Below are positions 7,492 to 15,829 of a stretch of DNA of 64,000 nucleotides, piece by piece. The notes under the pieces were generated by a model. It did no database searches. It saw nothing but the letters and a program-made list of their open reading frames with translations, and was not told where the DNA came from. The stretch's first letter is position 1, and each line of letters starts with the position of its first letter. The translations under genes were made by a program, and so were the position numbers. This DNA is from Acidobacteriota bacterium (GTDB lineage Bacteria > Acidobacteriota > Terriglobia > Terriglobales > Acidobacteriaceae): the NCBI GenBank assembly GCA_003225055.1, contig QIAU01000144.1, positions 156,445 to 220,444 on the forward strand, read 5' to 3'.

Positions 7492-8430
7492 ATGAAGTGC
7501 GAATGGGTTAAGGAGAACATTCTCCTCTACGTTTACCATGAACTGGCCGACGACACTCGCTACGAACTCGAGCAGCACGTAGCCCGCTGCGCCGACTGCG
7601 CCGCCGAACTGAAAGCCACGCGCAAGTTCCACGTGACCTTGTCGTCGCTGCCGGTCGAGGAACCAACACCGAATCTGCTGGCGGCCTCGCGCATGCGCCT
7701 GCAGGAAGCCCTCGAGACCAGCGAGCCAGGTGGACTGTGGCAGCGGCTGACCTTTGACCCATGGGTCTGGCTGCGGCAGATGCGCTTTTCGCCCGCCCTC
7801 GCCGCCGTCCTCCTCATCATCGGCTTTGCCGGCGGGATTGGCACAACCTACTCCATACTTCGCCCTTCCCCCGGAACGCCGGTTATCCCGACCATTGACC
7901 AAGTCGCTCCTTCCGAATCCAGCATCACGGGCATTCGCTCCGTCGTGCAGGAGGCGGGCACGAACAAAGTCAGCATCAAGTACGACACTGTCAGCACTCA
8001 ACAAGCGGAAGGTTCTCTCAACGATCAGAAGATCCAGCAACTCCTCCTGTTTGCCGCGCGCAACAATTACAACTCTGGTGTGCGCATGGATTCCGTGGAC
8101 CTGCTGACGCAAAAGCCTGATAACGCGGGGGTGCGCGAAGCCCTGATTTACGCCCTGCGTTATGATTCCAACCCGGGCGTGCGACTCAAGGCTCTGGAGG
8201 GTCTTGGACCGTATGTGAAGAACGATGTCCGCGTTCGCGACACAGTTTTGGAAGCTCTGATGAATGACGGCAATGCCGGAGTTCGCACCCAGGCCCTGCA
8301 GTCGCTCAGGCCGGTGCGCGCCGATAGCAGCGTGCGGGTTGTGCTGCAAAGCCTGGCGCAGAACGACAAGAATCAATACATCCGGTCGCAGGCGCGCACT
8401 ATGCTGGTGCAACTGGGTGAGATGGATTAG
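7492..8430 (+). CDS. Zinc-finger anti-sigma factor with periplasmic HEAT repeats
   Basis: Probably holds the upstream sigma factor at the membrane. The N-terminus has the ZAS-type zinc-binding motif H29-x3-C33-x2-C36 (QHVARCADC) with Cys3 as a candidate extra ligand. A single membrane segment spans about residues 101-120. The roughly 190-residue C-terminal part lies outside the cytoplasm. It contains repeated helical units of HEAT type (NSGVRMDSVDLLTQ, NAGVREALIYALRY, NPGVRLKALEGL, NAGVRTQALQSL, NQYIRSQARTML). AGGGGAG gives a good Shine-Dalgarno. The HEAT domain is an unusual sensor module for an anti-sigma factor and may bind an envelope protein ligand (inference). Confidence 0.85.
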   Translation: MKCEWVKENILLYVYHELADDTRYELEQHVARCADCAAELKATRKFHVTLSSLPVEEPTPNLLAASRMRLQEALETSEPGGLWQRLTFDPWVWLRQMRFSPALAAVLLIIGFAGGIGTTYSILRPSPGTPVIPTIDQVAPSESSITGIRSVVQEAGTNKVSIKYDTVSTQQAEGSLNDQKIQQLLLFAARNNYNSGVRMDSVDLLTQKPDNAGVREALIYALRYDSNPGVRLKALEGLGPYVKNDVRVRDTVLEALMNDGNAGVRTQALQSLRPVRADSSVRVVLQSLAQNDKNQYIRSQARTMLVQLGEMD

Positions 8431-8517
8431 GTATTTTTCCGACGGGCCAGGGCGCCCGCCCCTCGGCGGGAAGCAGGGGCTTAGCCCCCTGGGAGGAGGA
8501 GGAAAACGAGGTGCAGG

Positions 8518-9702
8518 TTGAAGCAGTTCTCTAAATTCGCCGGGACCGTGGTAGCGCTGTTGTCCATGGCTTCGGCGGCGCAACAGGGCCGCATTTCCCG
8601 GGAAGGCGGCAACTGGACGCAGCAGAGCTCGGGTACGCTTTCTGCCGCCAGGAACCTTCGGGTCAAGGTCGATTTCGGCACAGTGCGCGTGCAGGGCGGC
8701 GCCCAGCAGGACATCAACTACGTTTTCCGCAATATTGCCTACACCTCCTCGGAAGAGAAAGCCCGCCGCCAGCTTGACGCCTACAAAGTCAGCACCTACG
8801 TTCGGGGCGAGACCGCTTACATCGTCGCGGAAGTTCAGGGATCTCGCGCGAGCCGATGCTCAGGGGAGTTTGTGGTCAATGTTCCGCGGCAGATGGAGTC
8901 GGTGAAAATTGAAACCGACGGCGGCAATGTTCTCGTCGACGGCATTGCCGGGCGCCTCGAGGCGGAAACCGGGGGCGGCAGCATTAAAGTGGACGATATT
9001 GGCGGCTCGGTCTCTGCCGAAACCGGGGGGGACTATATTGATGTGGGTACGGTTGGCGGAGACGTGAATCTGCAAACCGGGGGGGGGCGGATCTCCATCC
9101 GCTCCGTAAAAGGCAAGATCAATGCCTCGACCGGCGGTGGCGATATGGTCATCTACTCCGGATCGCAGGGTGCAGTTCTGGAAGCCGGCGGCGGCAATAT
9201 CCAGGTCAAACAGTGCATCGGGAAGTTGAGAGTCTCGACGGGCGGCGGCAATATTGACTTGGGTGACATCGCCGGCCCCGCCGAGATTGAAACCGGTGGC
9301 GGAAGTATTCGCCTGGCTTCTGCCAAAGGCCCGGTTCGCGCTGAAACCGGCGCGGGACGGATTGAACTCAACGGAGTACCTTCGGCGCGGGCAGAGTCTG
9401 GCGCTGGCGGGATCGTCGCCCGCTTCATTCCGGCTGGCGAGCGAGCCGATTCCATGCTGGAAACCTCGGCGGGCGACATTACCGTTTATATAGCTTCGGG
9501 AGTTGCCGTCACTGTGCGTGCCAGTATCGAGCTCTCCAACGGACACCGCATTCAGTCCGATTTTCCAGAACTGCGAGTCACCACCGAGGGCGACTGGCCG
9601 GGAACAGGATCGGCCACTGCCGAAGGCAGTTTGAACGGCGGCGGTCCCTTGCTGAAGGTGCGCACTACAGCCGGAGACATCCGCATCCTTCGCGCGCCCT
9701 GA
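8518..9702 (+). CDS. Secreted DUF4097-like beta-repeat protein
   Basis: Exported protein with an N-terminal signal peptide (KQFSKFAGTVVALLSMASAA) and a long run of Gly-rich repeats of about 17-20 residues. Typical units are ETGGGSIKVDDIGG, QTGGGRISIRSVKG and STGGGNIDLGDIAG, suggesting a parallel beta-helix or beta-solenoid. This fits the DUF4097 (putative adhesin) family that often accompanies ECF sigma/anti-sigma pairs. I chose the TTG start at 8518 because the signal peptide begins there. GAGG lies 5 nt upstream, and a small GGGGCT/AGCCCC hairpin sits in the 87-nt spacer after the anti-sigma gene. Its function is unproven. Confidence 0.75.
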   Translation: MKQFSKFAGTVVALLSMASAAQQGRISREGGNWTQQSSGTLSAARNLRVKVDFGTVRVQGGAQQDINYVFRNIAYTSSEEKARRQLDAYKVSTYVRGETAYIVAEVQGSRASRCSGEFVVNVPRQMESVKIETDGGNVLVDGIAGRLEAETGGGSIKVDDIGGSVSAETGGDYIDVGTVGGDVNLQTGGGRISIRSVKGKINASTGGGDMVIYSGSQGAVLEAGGGNIQVKQCIGKLRVSTGGGNIDLGDIAGPAEIETGGGSIRLASAKGPVRAETGAGRIELNGVPSARAESGAGGIVARFIPAGERADSMLETSAGDITVYIASGVAVTVRASIELSNGHRIQSDFPELRVTTEGDWPGTGSATAEGSLNGGGPLLKVRTTAGDIRILRAP

Positions 9703-9818
9703 GAACCAGAAGCCGAGGGCAAGAGGGGCGGCGCCACCCCGGCGCATTTGTGACAATCCGCTTTATGGCACGTCCCAGGCTTCGCGAGCACGTTACCGGG
9801 CCAAAAGGGAGGAACAAC

Positions 9819-10964
9819 ATGCCTAGGTACCTCCTCATTGCGATCATGCTGCTGCCTCTGGCGACGGCAGCAGCTCTTTCCGAACAGACACCCAGCTTCG
9901 ACCCGGCAAGCGGGTCCTATGCGTTCTCCAGCGATGAGCCTTCCGGGAGCACTTCCTATTTAGGGGTGGACACCCGCGACGTTACTCACGATCGTGTTGC
10001 GGAGCTGAAGCTCAAGGACGAGACTGGCGTGGAAGTCACGGTGGTCGACCAGGACGCTCCCGCCGGCAAGGCCGGCATCCGGGAGCACGACGTGATCCTA
10101 ACCGTCAACGGCAATAAGGTGGAGAGTGTCGAGCAACTGCGCCGCATGATCCGCGAAATCCCGGCGGGACGTGTCGTGAATATCGGCCTGAGCCGCAATG
10201 GCCAGCCACTGAATCTGCAAGTGCAGTTAGCCGCGCGGCGGTCGTTTTCGGTCAAGATTCCACACATTCCGCCTATTCCGCCCATCATTTCTATGCCGCC
10301 AATGCCTCTAATGCCGGATATTGACGTTCCCATGTCCGTCGTCGTTGTGCAATCAGCCATGCGGAGCGGGCTGATGGTTGAGAATCTCACTCCCCAGCTT
10401 GGCGAGTTCTTTGGCGCCAGGAACGGGCAGGGCGTGCTGGTCCGTTCGGTTGAGAAGGGCAGCCGTGCCGAGAAAGCCGGCTTCCACGCAGGCGACGTGA
10501 TCGTGCGCGTCGACAAGGATCCAGTGCACGACACCGGAGACTTCAGCCACGCTCTACGCTCTCATCGCGGCGGGGAACCGGTCCGCGTCGGGATCATTCG
10601 CGACAAGAAAGAACAGAACCTTACGCTCACCCTGCCCGAGCGTCGCCAATCGGGTGACCTGTTTGAAGAAAGCTACGATTTTCCCAACATCAACATCCAG
10701 GCCGACCTGCACCTGGATGAACTGAAGACTGAGCTCGCCAAGCTGCAGCCACAGCTTGAGCTCGCGATGAAGCAAGCCAGCCGCAGCCTGGATGAAGTCG
10801 GCAAGCAGATGTGCGATCACCAGAAACAATTGCGCGAGCAGCAGAAGCAGATGCAAAAGCAGATGCGCAAAGAAAGCCTAAAACTGCGCAAGGAATGGAG
10901 AGGCCACGAACGTGAGCTCCAGCGCGAACTGCAGGTATTACGGCGTAGCGCAGCCGAGATCTAA
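9819..10964 (+). CDS. Exported double-PDZ protein with C-terminal coiled coil
   Basis: The 381-residue product has a signal peptide (YLLIAIMLLPLATAAALS). Two PDZ domains follow, one around residues 47-145 (VVDQDAPAGKAGIREHDVILTVNG) and one around 185-280 (GVLVRSVEKGSRAEKAGFHAGDVIVRV). A Gln/Lys/Glu-rich coiled coil makes up about the last 80 residues. The protease domain of DegP/HtrA proteins is absent, so it is a scaffold or regulator rather than a protease. A Shine-Dalgarno GGGAGGA precedes the ATG at 9819. As the last gene of the sigma operon it could present envelope proteins to the anti-sigma factor or to a protease (inference). A strong terminator follows. Confidence 0.85.
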   Translation: MPRYLLIAIMLLPLATAAALSEQTPSFDPASGSYAFSSDEPSGSTSYLGVDTRDVTHDRVAELKLKDETGVEVTVVDQDAPAGKAGIREHDVILTVNGNKVESVEQLRRMIREIPAGRVVNIGLSRNGQPLNLQVQLAARRSFSVKIPHIPPIPPIISMPPMPLMPDIDVPMSVVVVQSAMRSGLMVENLTPQLGEFFGARNGQGVLVRSVEKGSRAEKAGFHAGDVIVRVDKDPVHDTGDFSHALRSHRGGEPVRVGIIRDKKEQNLTLTLPERRQSGDLFEESYDFPNINIQADLHLDELKTELAKLQPQLELAMKQASRSLDEVGKQMCDHQKQLREQQKQMQKQMRKESLKLRKEWRGHERELQRELQVLRRSAAEI

Positions 10965-10993
10965 CCTAACCGGGGCGCGCGGAAGTTCCTCGG

Positions 10994-11021
10994 GCGCGGG
11001 CGCTGCTGCCCGCGCTTTTTT
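10994..11021 (+). terminator. Rho-independent terminator of the sigma operon
   Basis: Stem GCGCGGGC / GCCCGCGC (10994-11001, 11008-11015) with a 6-nt loop, followed by TTTTTT. It lies 30 nt after the PDZ gene and before the convergent diguanylate cyclase gene. Confidence 0.9.
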
Positions 11022-11104
11022 CATTCGCTGTCCAATTTCTTCATCCTGAGCGGAGGTGAGTCCGGGAAGGATCTTGCGGGCACGACTCGGGCATTTAGCC
11101 GGTA

Positions 11105-12589
11105 TCAGGAATGCGCCGACGCCGCGTTCGCGATGGGCGCCAGGCAAACCCGATTGCGCCCTGCCTGCTTGGCGGCATACATCCCGGCATCGGCAGCTTG
11201 CACGAGTTCATCGCGGGTGGTGCCATGGCGTGGAAAGACGGCGGTTCCGGCACTGATAGTAACTGGGCGTGGCACGCCTGGAAACGGCCAAGTCTCCACC
11301 ACGCCACGCAGCTTTTCGGCCACTCGCAGTGCCTGCTCGACGCTGGTTTGGGGTAACAGGATCGCAAATTCTTCTCCTCCGTAGCGGCACACGACATCGA
11401 TCTTGCGCAGGTGTTGAGAGAAGATAGAGGAGATTTGTCTTAAGACTTCATCCCCCAGCAGGTGTCCGAACTCGTCATTCAGCCGCTTGAACTGGTCTAC
11501 ATCCAGAATAATGACCGACAGCGCGCTATCGAATCTTTGTGCGCGCTCAATCTCCTGGTTGATACGCAATTCAAAGAAACGGCGGTTGAAGATGCCGGTC
11601 AGGCCGTCGATGTAGGCCAGTTGCCGCACCCGCTCCACGTGATGAGCGTTTTGAATGGCATTGGCGCAAATGTCGGCGACCGACTCCAGGGTTGGCCGGT
11701 CGGCAGGGTTAAAGGCAGCAGTACGAGTGCTGTCCAAAGCCAGAACTCCTAGGGTTTGCCCGAAAGAGAGAAGGGGAATGCACATCTGGGAAGAGGTTTC
11801 TTCGAACAGTCCAACGTAGTCGGCATCTTTTCGGACGTCATCCACGATTGCACTTGTGCCCGCAACCAGGGCACGTCCCCATATGCCTGCCCTGCAGGGC
11901 AGGCGCGCATCTCCGGGTATGCACAAAGTCAACCTCCCCTCGTGTGCCCGCAACACCAGGTCCTCTTCTTCCTTCAGCAACACGGAGACGTGATCCAACT
12001 GGAAGGCCTTTTCGACCAGCCAGCAGACCTTAGGCAGCAGCTCTCTGAGTTCCAAAACCACCGTCATTTGCTGTGCGATGGTGTTGATCGCCTCGAGCTG
12101 TTGCGCCCGGCGACGCTCCAGGGAATGCAGGCGGGCGTTCTGCACCGCCAACGATGCCTGAGTAGAAAACAAGGTGAGCAGGTCAATGGTTTCCGAATCG
12201 AAGCCATCCGCGCTCTCGCTTTGGCAGTCGAGCACGCCCAGCAGGTCCTCCCGCACCATCAACGGCACGGCTAGTTCGGAAAACTGGTCGCGGGCCGAAG
12301 TCGGGCAGCGGGAATCCCTGCTTGTATCGGGAGCATAAATCGGCCGCTTCTGCGTCGCCGCTTTCCCGATTAATCCGTTTCCTACGGGCACTCGGAAATC
12401 TTGCTTATTCCACCCCGTTTGGCTTCTTAGAACCAGTTCCTGCTTTTCCTTGTCCAGCAACAAGATCGCGACTCTTTCGAAATGAAAGAAGTCACGCACG
12501 ATGATCAGGATCTGGTGCAGCACCTCATCCAGTTCGAAGGTGGACAGCACGGCCTGACTGGCATCGTAAAGGAGGGCAATCTTTTGCAT
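11105..12589 (-). CDS. GAF-GAF-GGDEF diguanylate cyclase
   Basis: Cytosolic c-di-GMP synthase with two sensory GAF domains: residues about 1-165 (DASQAVLSTFELDEVLHQIL...) and about 170-325 (INTIAQQMTVVLELRELL...). The C-terminal GGDEF domain has LAYIDGLTGIFNRRFFE and ILDVDQFKRLNDEFGHLLGDE. The active-site motif GGEEF is near residue 402, and an inhibitory-site RxxD (RKID) lies exactly five residues before it, so both catalysis and product inhibition should be intact. The second GAF domain carries an insertion whose DNA is a perfect 20-bp palindrome (11885-11904). No phosphodiesterase EAL domain is present. It is convergent with the sigma operon. Confidence 0.92.
   Translation of the reverse strand: MQKIALLYDASQAVLSTFELDEVLHQILIIVRDFFHFERVAILLLDKEKQELVLRSQTGWNKQDFRVPVGNGLIGKAATQKRPIYAPDTSRDSRCPTSARDQFSELAVPLMVREDLLGVLDCQSESADGFDSETIDLLTLFSTQASLAVQNARLHSLERRRAQQLEAINTIAQQMTVVLELRELLPKVCWLVEKAFQLDHVSVLLKEEEDLVLRAHEGRLTLCIPGDARLPCRAGIWGRALVAGTSAIVDDVRKDADYVGLFEETSSQMCIPLLSFGQTLGVLALDSTRTAAFNPADRPTLESVADICANAIQNAHHVERVRQLAYIDGLTGIFNRRFFELRINQEIERAQRFDSALSVIILDVDQFKRLNDEFGHLLGDEVLRQISSIFSQHLRKIDVVCRYGGEEFAILLPQTSVEQALRVAEKLRGVVETWPFPGVPRPVTISAGTAVFPRHGTTRDELVQAADAGMYAAKQAGRNRVCLAPIANAASAHS
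11885..11904. repeat. Perfect 20-bp palindrome inside the GGDEF gene
   Basis: GCCTGCCCTG followed immediately by its reverse complement. It encodes part of a Pro/Gly/Arg/Cys-rich insertion in the second GAF domain. The element is in frame and does not break the gene. Confidence 0.7.
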
Positions 12590-12768
12590 AGATTGGCTGC
12601 TGGATTTTACCGTGCGGCAATGGGACTGACCGAGGTGCCGAAAGTAACCACCAAGAGTGGCTCCGCCTCTCAGGAATTAGGGCCTACAGCGATCTCTCTT
12701 CGCGATTACAGGATGTGCTCGATTGGGCACAACTCTGGCGCTGGCTAGCCTGATGCAAGGGAAAATTT

Positions 12769-13275
12769 ATGCCGGAAAAAGAAACCATCGAGCGCACCGA
12801 TCAAGATGCCCGCCAAGGCAAATCGCCCGGCACCCAGGCAGGCGAATTTGTTCGCGAAGAGATGCATCACGTGCGCGAGGGTAAGCACGGTGCCCGCTCC
12901 GCCAAACAGGCAGTTGCCATCGGATTATCCAAGGCCCGCCGATCGGGAGTAAGCCTTAAGCCACCGCGTCGCGGCAGGGCATCGGCGCGTACCAGGAAAC
13001 AAGCCAGCCGCGACTATCGTCGAGGACGCGGCCACGCTCGCCGCCAGAGGTCGGCCCGGCGTTCACGCGCGACTCGGGAAGCCTTGCGGCGCGAGGGCCG
13101 CAGCGCCGCTTCCCGCAGATCGCTCGCCCGGCAGGCTCGCAGTTCGGCCCGCAGCCGCGGCTCGGCCAGCCGTCATCGCTCCGCGAAAAAAGCTGTTCGC
13201 ACCAAAGCAAGAAGCGGCTTGCTTCAGGCCGCCCGAAAAGCGGCTCGCACCCGCCGCGCCCACGCCCGAAGATAG
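12769..13275 (+). CDS. Arg/Lys/Ala/Ser-rich basic protein, DUF6496-like N-terminus
   Basis: 168 residues. Residues about 25-60 (GEFVREEMHHVREGKHG, then SAKQAVAIGLSKARRSG) resemble the DUF6496 motif. The remaining 100 residues are almost entirely Arg, Ala, Ser, Lys and Gly, like a histone H1-type tail, so binding to DNA or RNA is likely (inference). AAGGG lies upstream of the ATG. It is a single-gene unit with a strong terminator 22 nt downstream. It is transcribed divergently from the diguanylate cyclase gene with 179 nt between. Confidence 0.7.
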   Translation: MPEKETIERTDQDARQGKSPGTQAGEFVREEMHHVREGKHGARSAKQAVAIGLSKARRSGVSLKPPRRGRASARTRKQASRDYRRGRGHARRQRSARRSRATREALRREGRSAASRRSLARQARSSARSRGSASRHRSAKKAVRTKARSGLLQAARKAARTRRAHARR

Positions 13276-13296
13276 GCCGAAGGACGGTCCACCGCA

Positions 13297-13326
13297 GCCC
13301 GAATCCCTCGGGATTCGGGCTTTTTT
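13297..13326 (+). terminator. Rho-independent terminator after the basic protein gene
   Basis: Perfect 11-bp stem GCCCGAATCCC / GGGATTCGGGC with a 2-nt loop, followed by TTTTTT. A second stem (AGGCGCGGAC / GTCCGCGCCT, 13344-13353 and 13360-13369) lies just beyond it, directly before the recG promoter. Confidence 0.92.
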
Positions 13327-13373
13327 CTGCATACGGAACTGTGAGGCGCGGACACTCCAGTCCGCGCCTTTGT

Positions 13374-13379
13374 TAACAT
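13374..13379 (+). promoter_or_regulatory. -10 box (TAACAT) for recG
   Basis: TAACAT lies 9 nt before the GTG start of recG, so the transcript would be leaderless or nearly so. Confidence 0.4.
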
Positions 13380-13388
13380 TCCTCCCAG

Positions 13389-15569
13389 GTGCTCGATCCC
13401 ACTACCTCCGTCCAGTACGTCAAGGGCATCGGTCCGCGTCTTGCCGAAGTCTTGGCCGGCAAAGGCATTCAGACAGTCGATGACCTGCTGCACTATCTGC
13501 CGTTCCGCTACGAGGACCGCCTGAACCCGCGAGGCATAACCGAGCTGCGTGCGGGAGAGATGGCGACGGTAATCGCTGAAGTCCGGAACTCGGGCCTGTT
13601 CCGCACCCGGCGCATGCCGATTTTTCAAATAACTGCGAGCCAGGGAAGAGCGCGCCTGAAGTGCCTGTGGTTTCACGGTACCTACTTGAAAGACAGATTC
13701 AAGCCAGGGCAGATGGTAGCGCTCTACGGCAAAGTCGAGGCCGATCATCGTACCGGCGAACTCGAGATCATCCAGCCGCAATTTGAAATTCTCGGCGACG
13801 CCAGCGAGGAAGGAGCGTCGGATAGCGCCGAGCAGAAGCTGGCGCGCTCACTCGAAATTGGCCGCATCGTCCCCATCTACGAATCTCTGGGGCAGGGACG
13901 GCTGACCTCCCGCTGGTTCCGCCGCGTGATCCATTCCGCGCTGGAGAACCTGGCGCCCGCGTTACCCGATCCCATACCGGACGTAGTTCGTCGTCACATC
14001 GGCTTGGTCTCCCCGCGCGAAGCACTTTGGCGAGTCCACTGGCCTGATCCGGGCGAAAGCCTGCAGGATCTGCAAACTTCGCGCACTCCGGCCCACGTCC
14101 GTCTCATTTTTGAAGAGCTGTTTTTCCTGGAGTTGGGTCTTGAACTCAAAAGCCGCCAGCAAAAAGCACAAACCGGGATTGCTTTCCACCTGGACGACCG
14201 GGTCCGCGAGGCCATCAAGAAAATCCTGCCCTTCCACCCGACTGCCGCGCAGAAGCGCGGGTTGAAAGAAATTGCTTCCGACATGGAAAAGCCGTTTCCC
14301 ATGCGGCGTCTGCTGCAAGGCGATGTCGGCTCCGGCAAAACGATCGTTGCCTTCGAAGCGGCCATAATCGCTATCGAGAACGGCCATCAGGTCGCGCTTA
14401 TGGCGCCCACCGAAATTCTTGCTACCCAGCACTACCTCTCCGCGCGCCGCATCCTGGAGAACGCCGGCTACCGGATTGTTCTTCTAACCGGCTCACTGGA
14501 AGAGGACCGCAAGCGAGAAATACGGCGCCACGTAGCCCAGGGCAATGCGCAACTGATTATCGGTACGCATGCTTTGCTGGAGGAGAAGGTTGAATTTGAA
14601 AAACTGGGTCTCGTGATCGTTGACGAGCAACACCGCTTCGGCGTCCTGCAGCGACTAAAGCTGATGAAGAAAGACAGGGCGGGTCTCCGAGATGCTCAGG
14701 CCGAGCGCAGCTCAGCCGAGCCGGATGTCTTGGTCATGACGGCAACGCCAATCCCGCGCACACTGGCTTTGACACTTTACGGCGACCTGGATATTTCGGT
14801 ACTCGATGAAATGCCGCCCGGCCGCACGCCCATAGTCACTCGCCGTGTCTCCGATGAACGTTCGCAAGAAGTCTGGGATTTCGTACGCAAGCAGGTTGCC
14901 GCCGGCCACCAGGCCTATGTCGTCTACCCGGTCATCGAGGAAAACGAGGAAACGGAGCTCAAGGCGGCAAAGAAAATGTACACGGAGCTGGAGAGCCGCA
15001 TTTTTCCCGACCTCAAGGTCGCCCTCCTGCACGGCCGCATGGAAACCGATCTGAAGGACCAGGTCATGCGCCTGTTCCAAAAGGGGGAGATCGAGGTGCT
15101 GGTCTCCACCACGGTGATTGAGGTCGGTGTAGACGTGCCCAACGCGACGGTGATGGTCGTCGAGCATGCCGAGCGTTTTGGCCTGGCCCAACTCCACCAG
15201 CTTCGCGGGCGCATTGGCCGCGGCACCGCCAAGTCGTGCTGCATTCTGATGACAGGCGGCAAAATAACCGAGGAGGGCGATCGCCGGCTTGATGCCATGG
15301 TCCGCAGTAACGACGGATTTCAGATTGCAGAACTTGACCTCGAACTACGTGGTCCGGGAGAATTTTTCGGCACCCGCCAGGCCGGCATGCCTAGTTTCCA
15401 GGTCGCCAACCTGATTCGCGATCGGCAGTTGCTGGAGGCCGCGAAGCGCGAGGCGAGCGCCATTCTCGCCGGGCCCAATTCAGAGATCACGCAGCCAGAA
15501 ATTGAGCGCGCCATCTGGCACATGCGCAGTCGCTGGCAACACAGCTACGGGCTGGTGGAAGTAGGATAA
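13389..15569 (+). CDS. recG: ATP-dependent DNA helicase RecG
   Basis: Regresses stalled replication forks and branch-migrates Holliday junctions. 726 aa, with the N-terminal wedge/OB region (VQYVKGIGPRLAEVLAGKGI) and two helicase lobes. Walker A GDVGSGKT is near residue 311 and the DEQH box near 412. Other motifs are VMTATPIPRTLALTLYGDLD, STTVIEVGVDVPNATVMV and HQLRGRIGRG. The GTG start is chosen because a TAACAT -10 box lies 9 nt upstream. Between the DEQH box and the TATPIPRT motif there is an extra peptide (DAQAERSSAEPD, from about residue 435). The DNA encoding it matches an insertion in selA (see 14694-14721). Confidence 0.96.
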   Translation: MLDPTTSVQYVKGIGPRLAEVLAGKGIQTVDDLLHYLPFRYEDRLNPRGITELRAGEMATVIAEVRNSGLFRTRRMPIFQITASQGRARLKCLWFHGTYLKDRFKPGQMVALYGKVEADHRTGELEIIQPQFEILGDASEEGASDSAEQKLARSLEIGRIVPIYESLGQGRLTSRWFRRVIHSALENLAPALPDPIPDVVRRHIGLVSPREALWRVHWPDPGESLQDLQTSRTPAHVRLIFEELFFLELGLELKSRQQKAQTGIAFHLDDRVREAIKKILPFHPTAAQKRGLKEIASDMEKPFPMRRLLQGDVGSGKTIVAFEAAIIAIENGHQVALMAPTEILATQHYLSARRILENAGYRIVLLTGSLEEDRKREIRRHVAQGNAQLIIGTHALLEEKVEFEKLGLVIVDEQHRFGVLQRLKLMKKDRAGLRDAQAERSSAEPDVLVMTATPIPRTLALTLYGDLDISVLDEMPPGRTPIVTRRVSDERSQEVWDFVRKQVAAGHQAYVVYPVIEENEETELKAAKKMYTELESRIFPDLKVALLHGRMETDLKDQVMRLFQKGEIEVLVSTTVIEVGVDVPNATVMVVEHAERFGLAQLHQLRGRIGRGTAKSCCILMTGGKITEEGDRRLDAMVRSNDGFQIAELDLELRGPGEFFGTRQAGMPSFQVANLIRDRQLLEAAKREASAILAGPNSEITQPEIERAIWHMRSRWQHSYGLVEVG
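14694..14721. repeat. In-frame palindromic element inside recG
   Basis: A 28-nt element with core CCGAGCGCAGCTC at 14701-14713. It matches the element in selA (20068-20095) at 24 of 28 bases and is read in the same frame, giving AQxERSSAx in both proteins. It lies in a loop where RecG proteins normally have no such residues. Confidence 0.75.
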
Positions 15570-15829
15570 GCAGGTCGGCGAAACTGCTCTGCGCGGAATT
15601 CAACCCTGGAGGCTGAATCATGCGCGCGGGCGCGACGGGTTTGGCGGTCATGATTGCAAATCACCGTCCCTTGACCGCCGACCTTGAACCCGCAGATGAG
15701 TACGACCAGAAGCTAAGTAGACCCAATCTTACCCGGAATAGTTACTCCTTCCCGGGTGTGTACTTCAGCCGGAGCAAGCCGCTGCTTGGCGGCCTGCTCC
15801 CTCCGCTAATTAAATGCGCTGGGCTAAAG
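15570..15829. other. Intergenic region after recG
   Basis: 260 nt with open frames but none with a recognisable product, codon pattern or ribosome site. It separates recG from the remains of the multicopper oxidase, and no terminator was identified. Confidence 0.5.

Noticed and set aside
7201..8583. A 460-residue open frame on the minus strand over the anti-sigma gene
   Set aside because: It is antisense to a gene with clear motifs, has a His/Gln/Arg-rich shadow composition, and no ribosome site.
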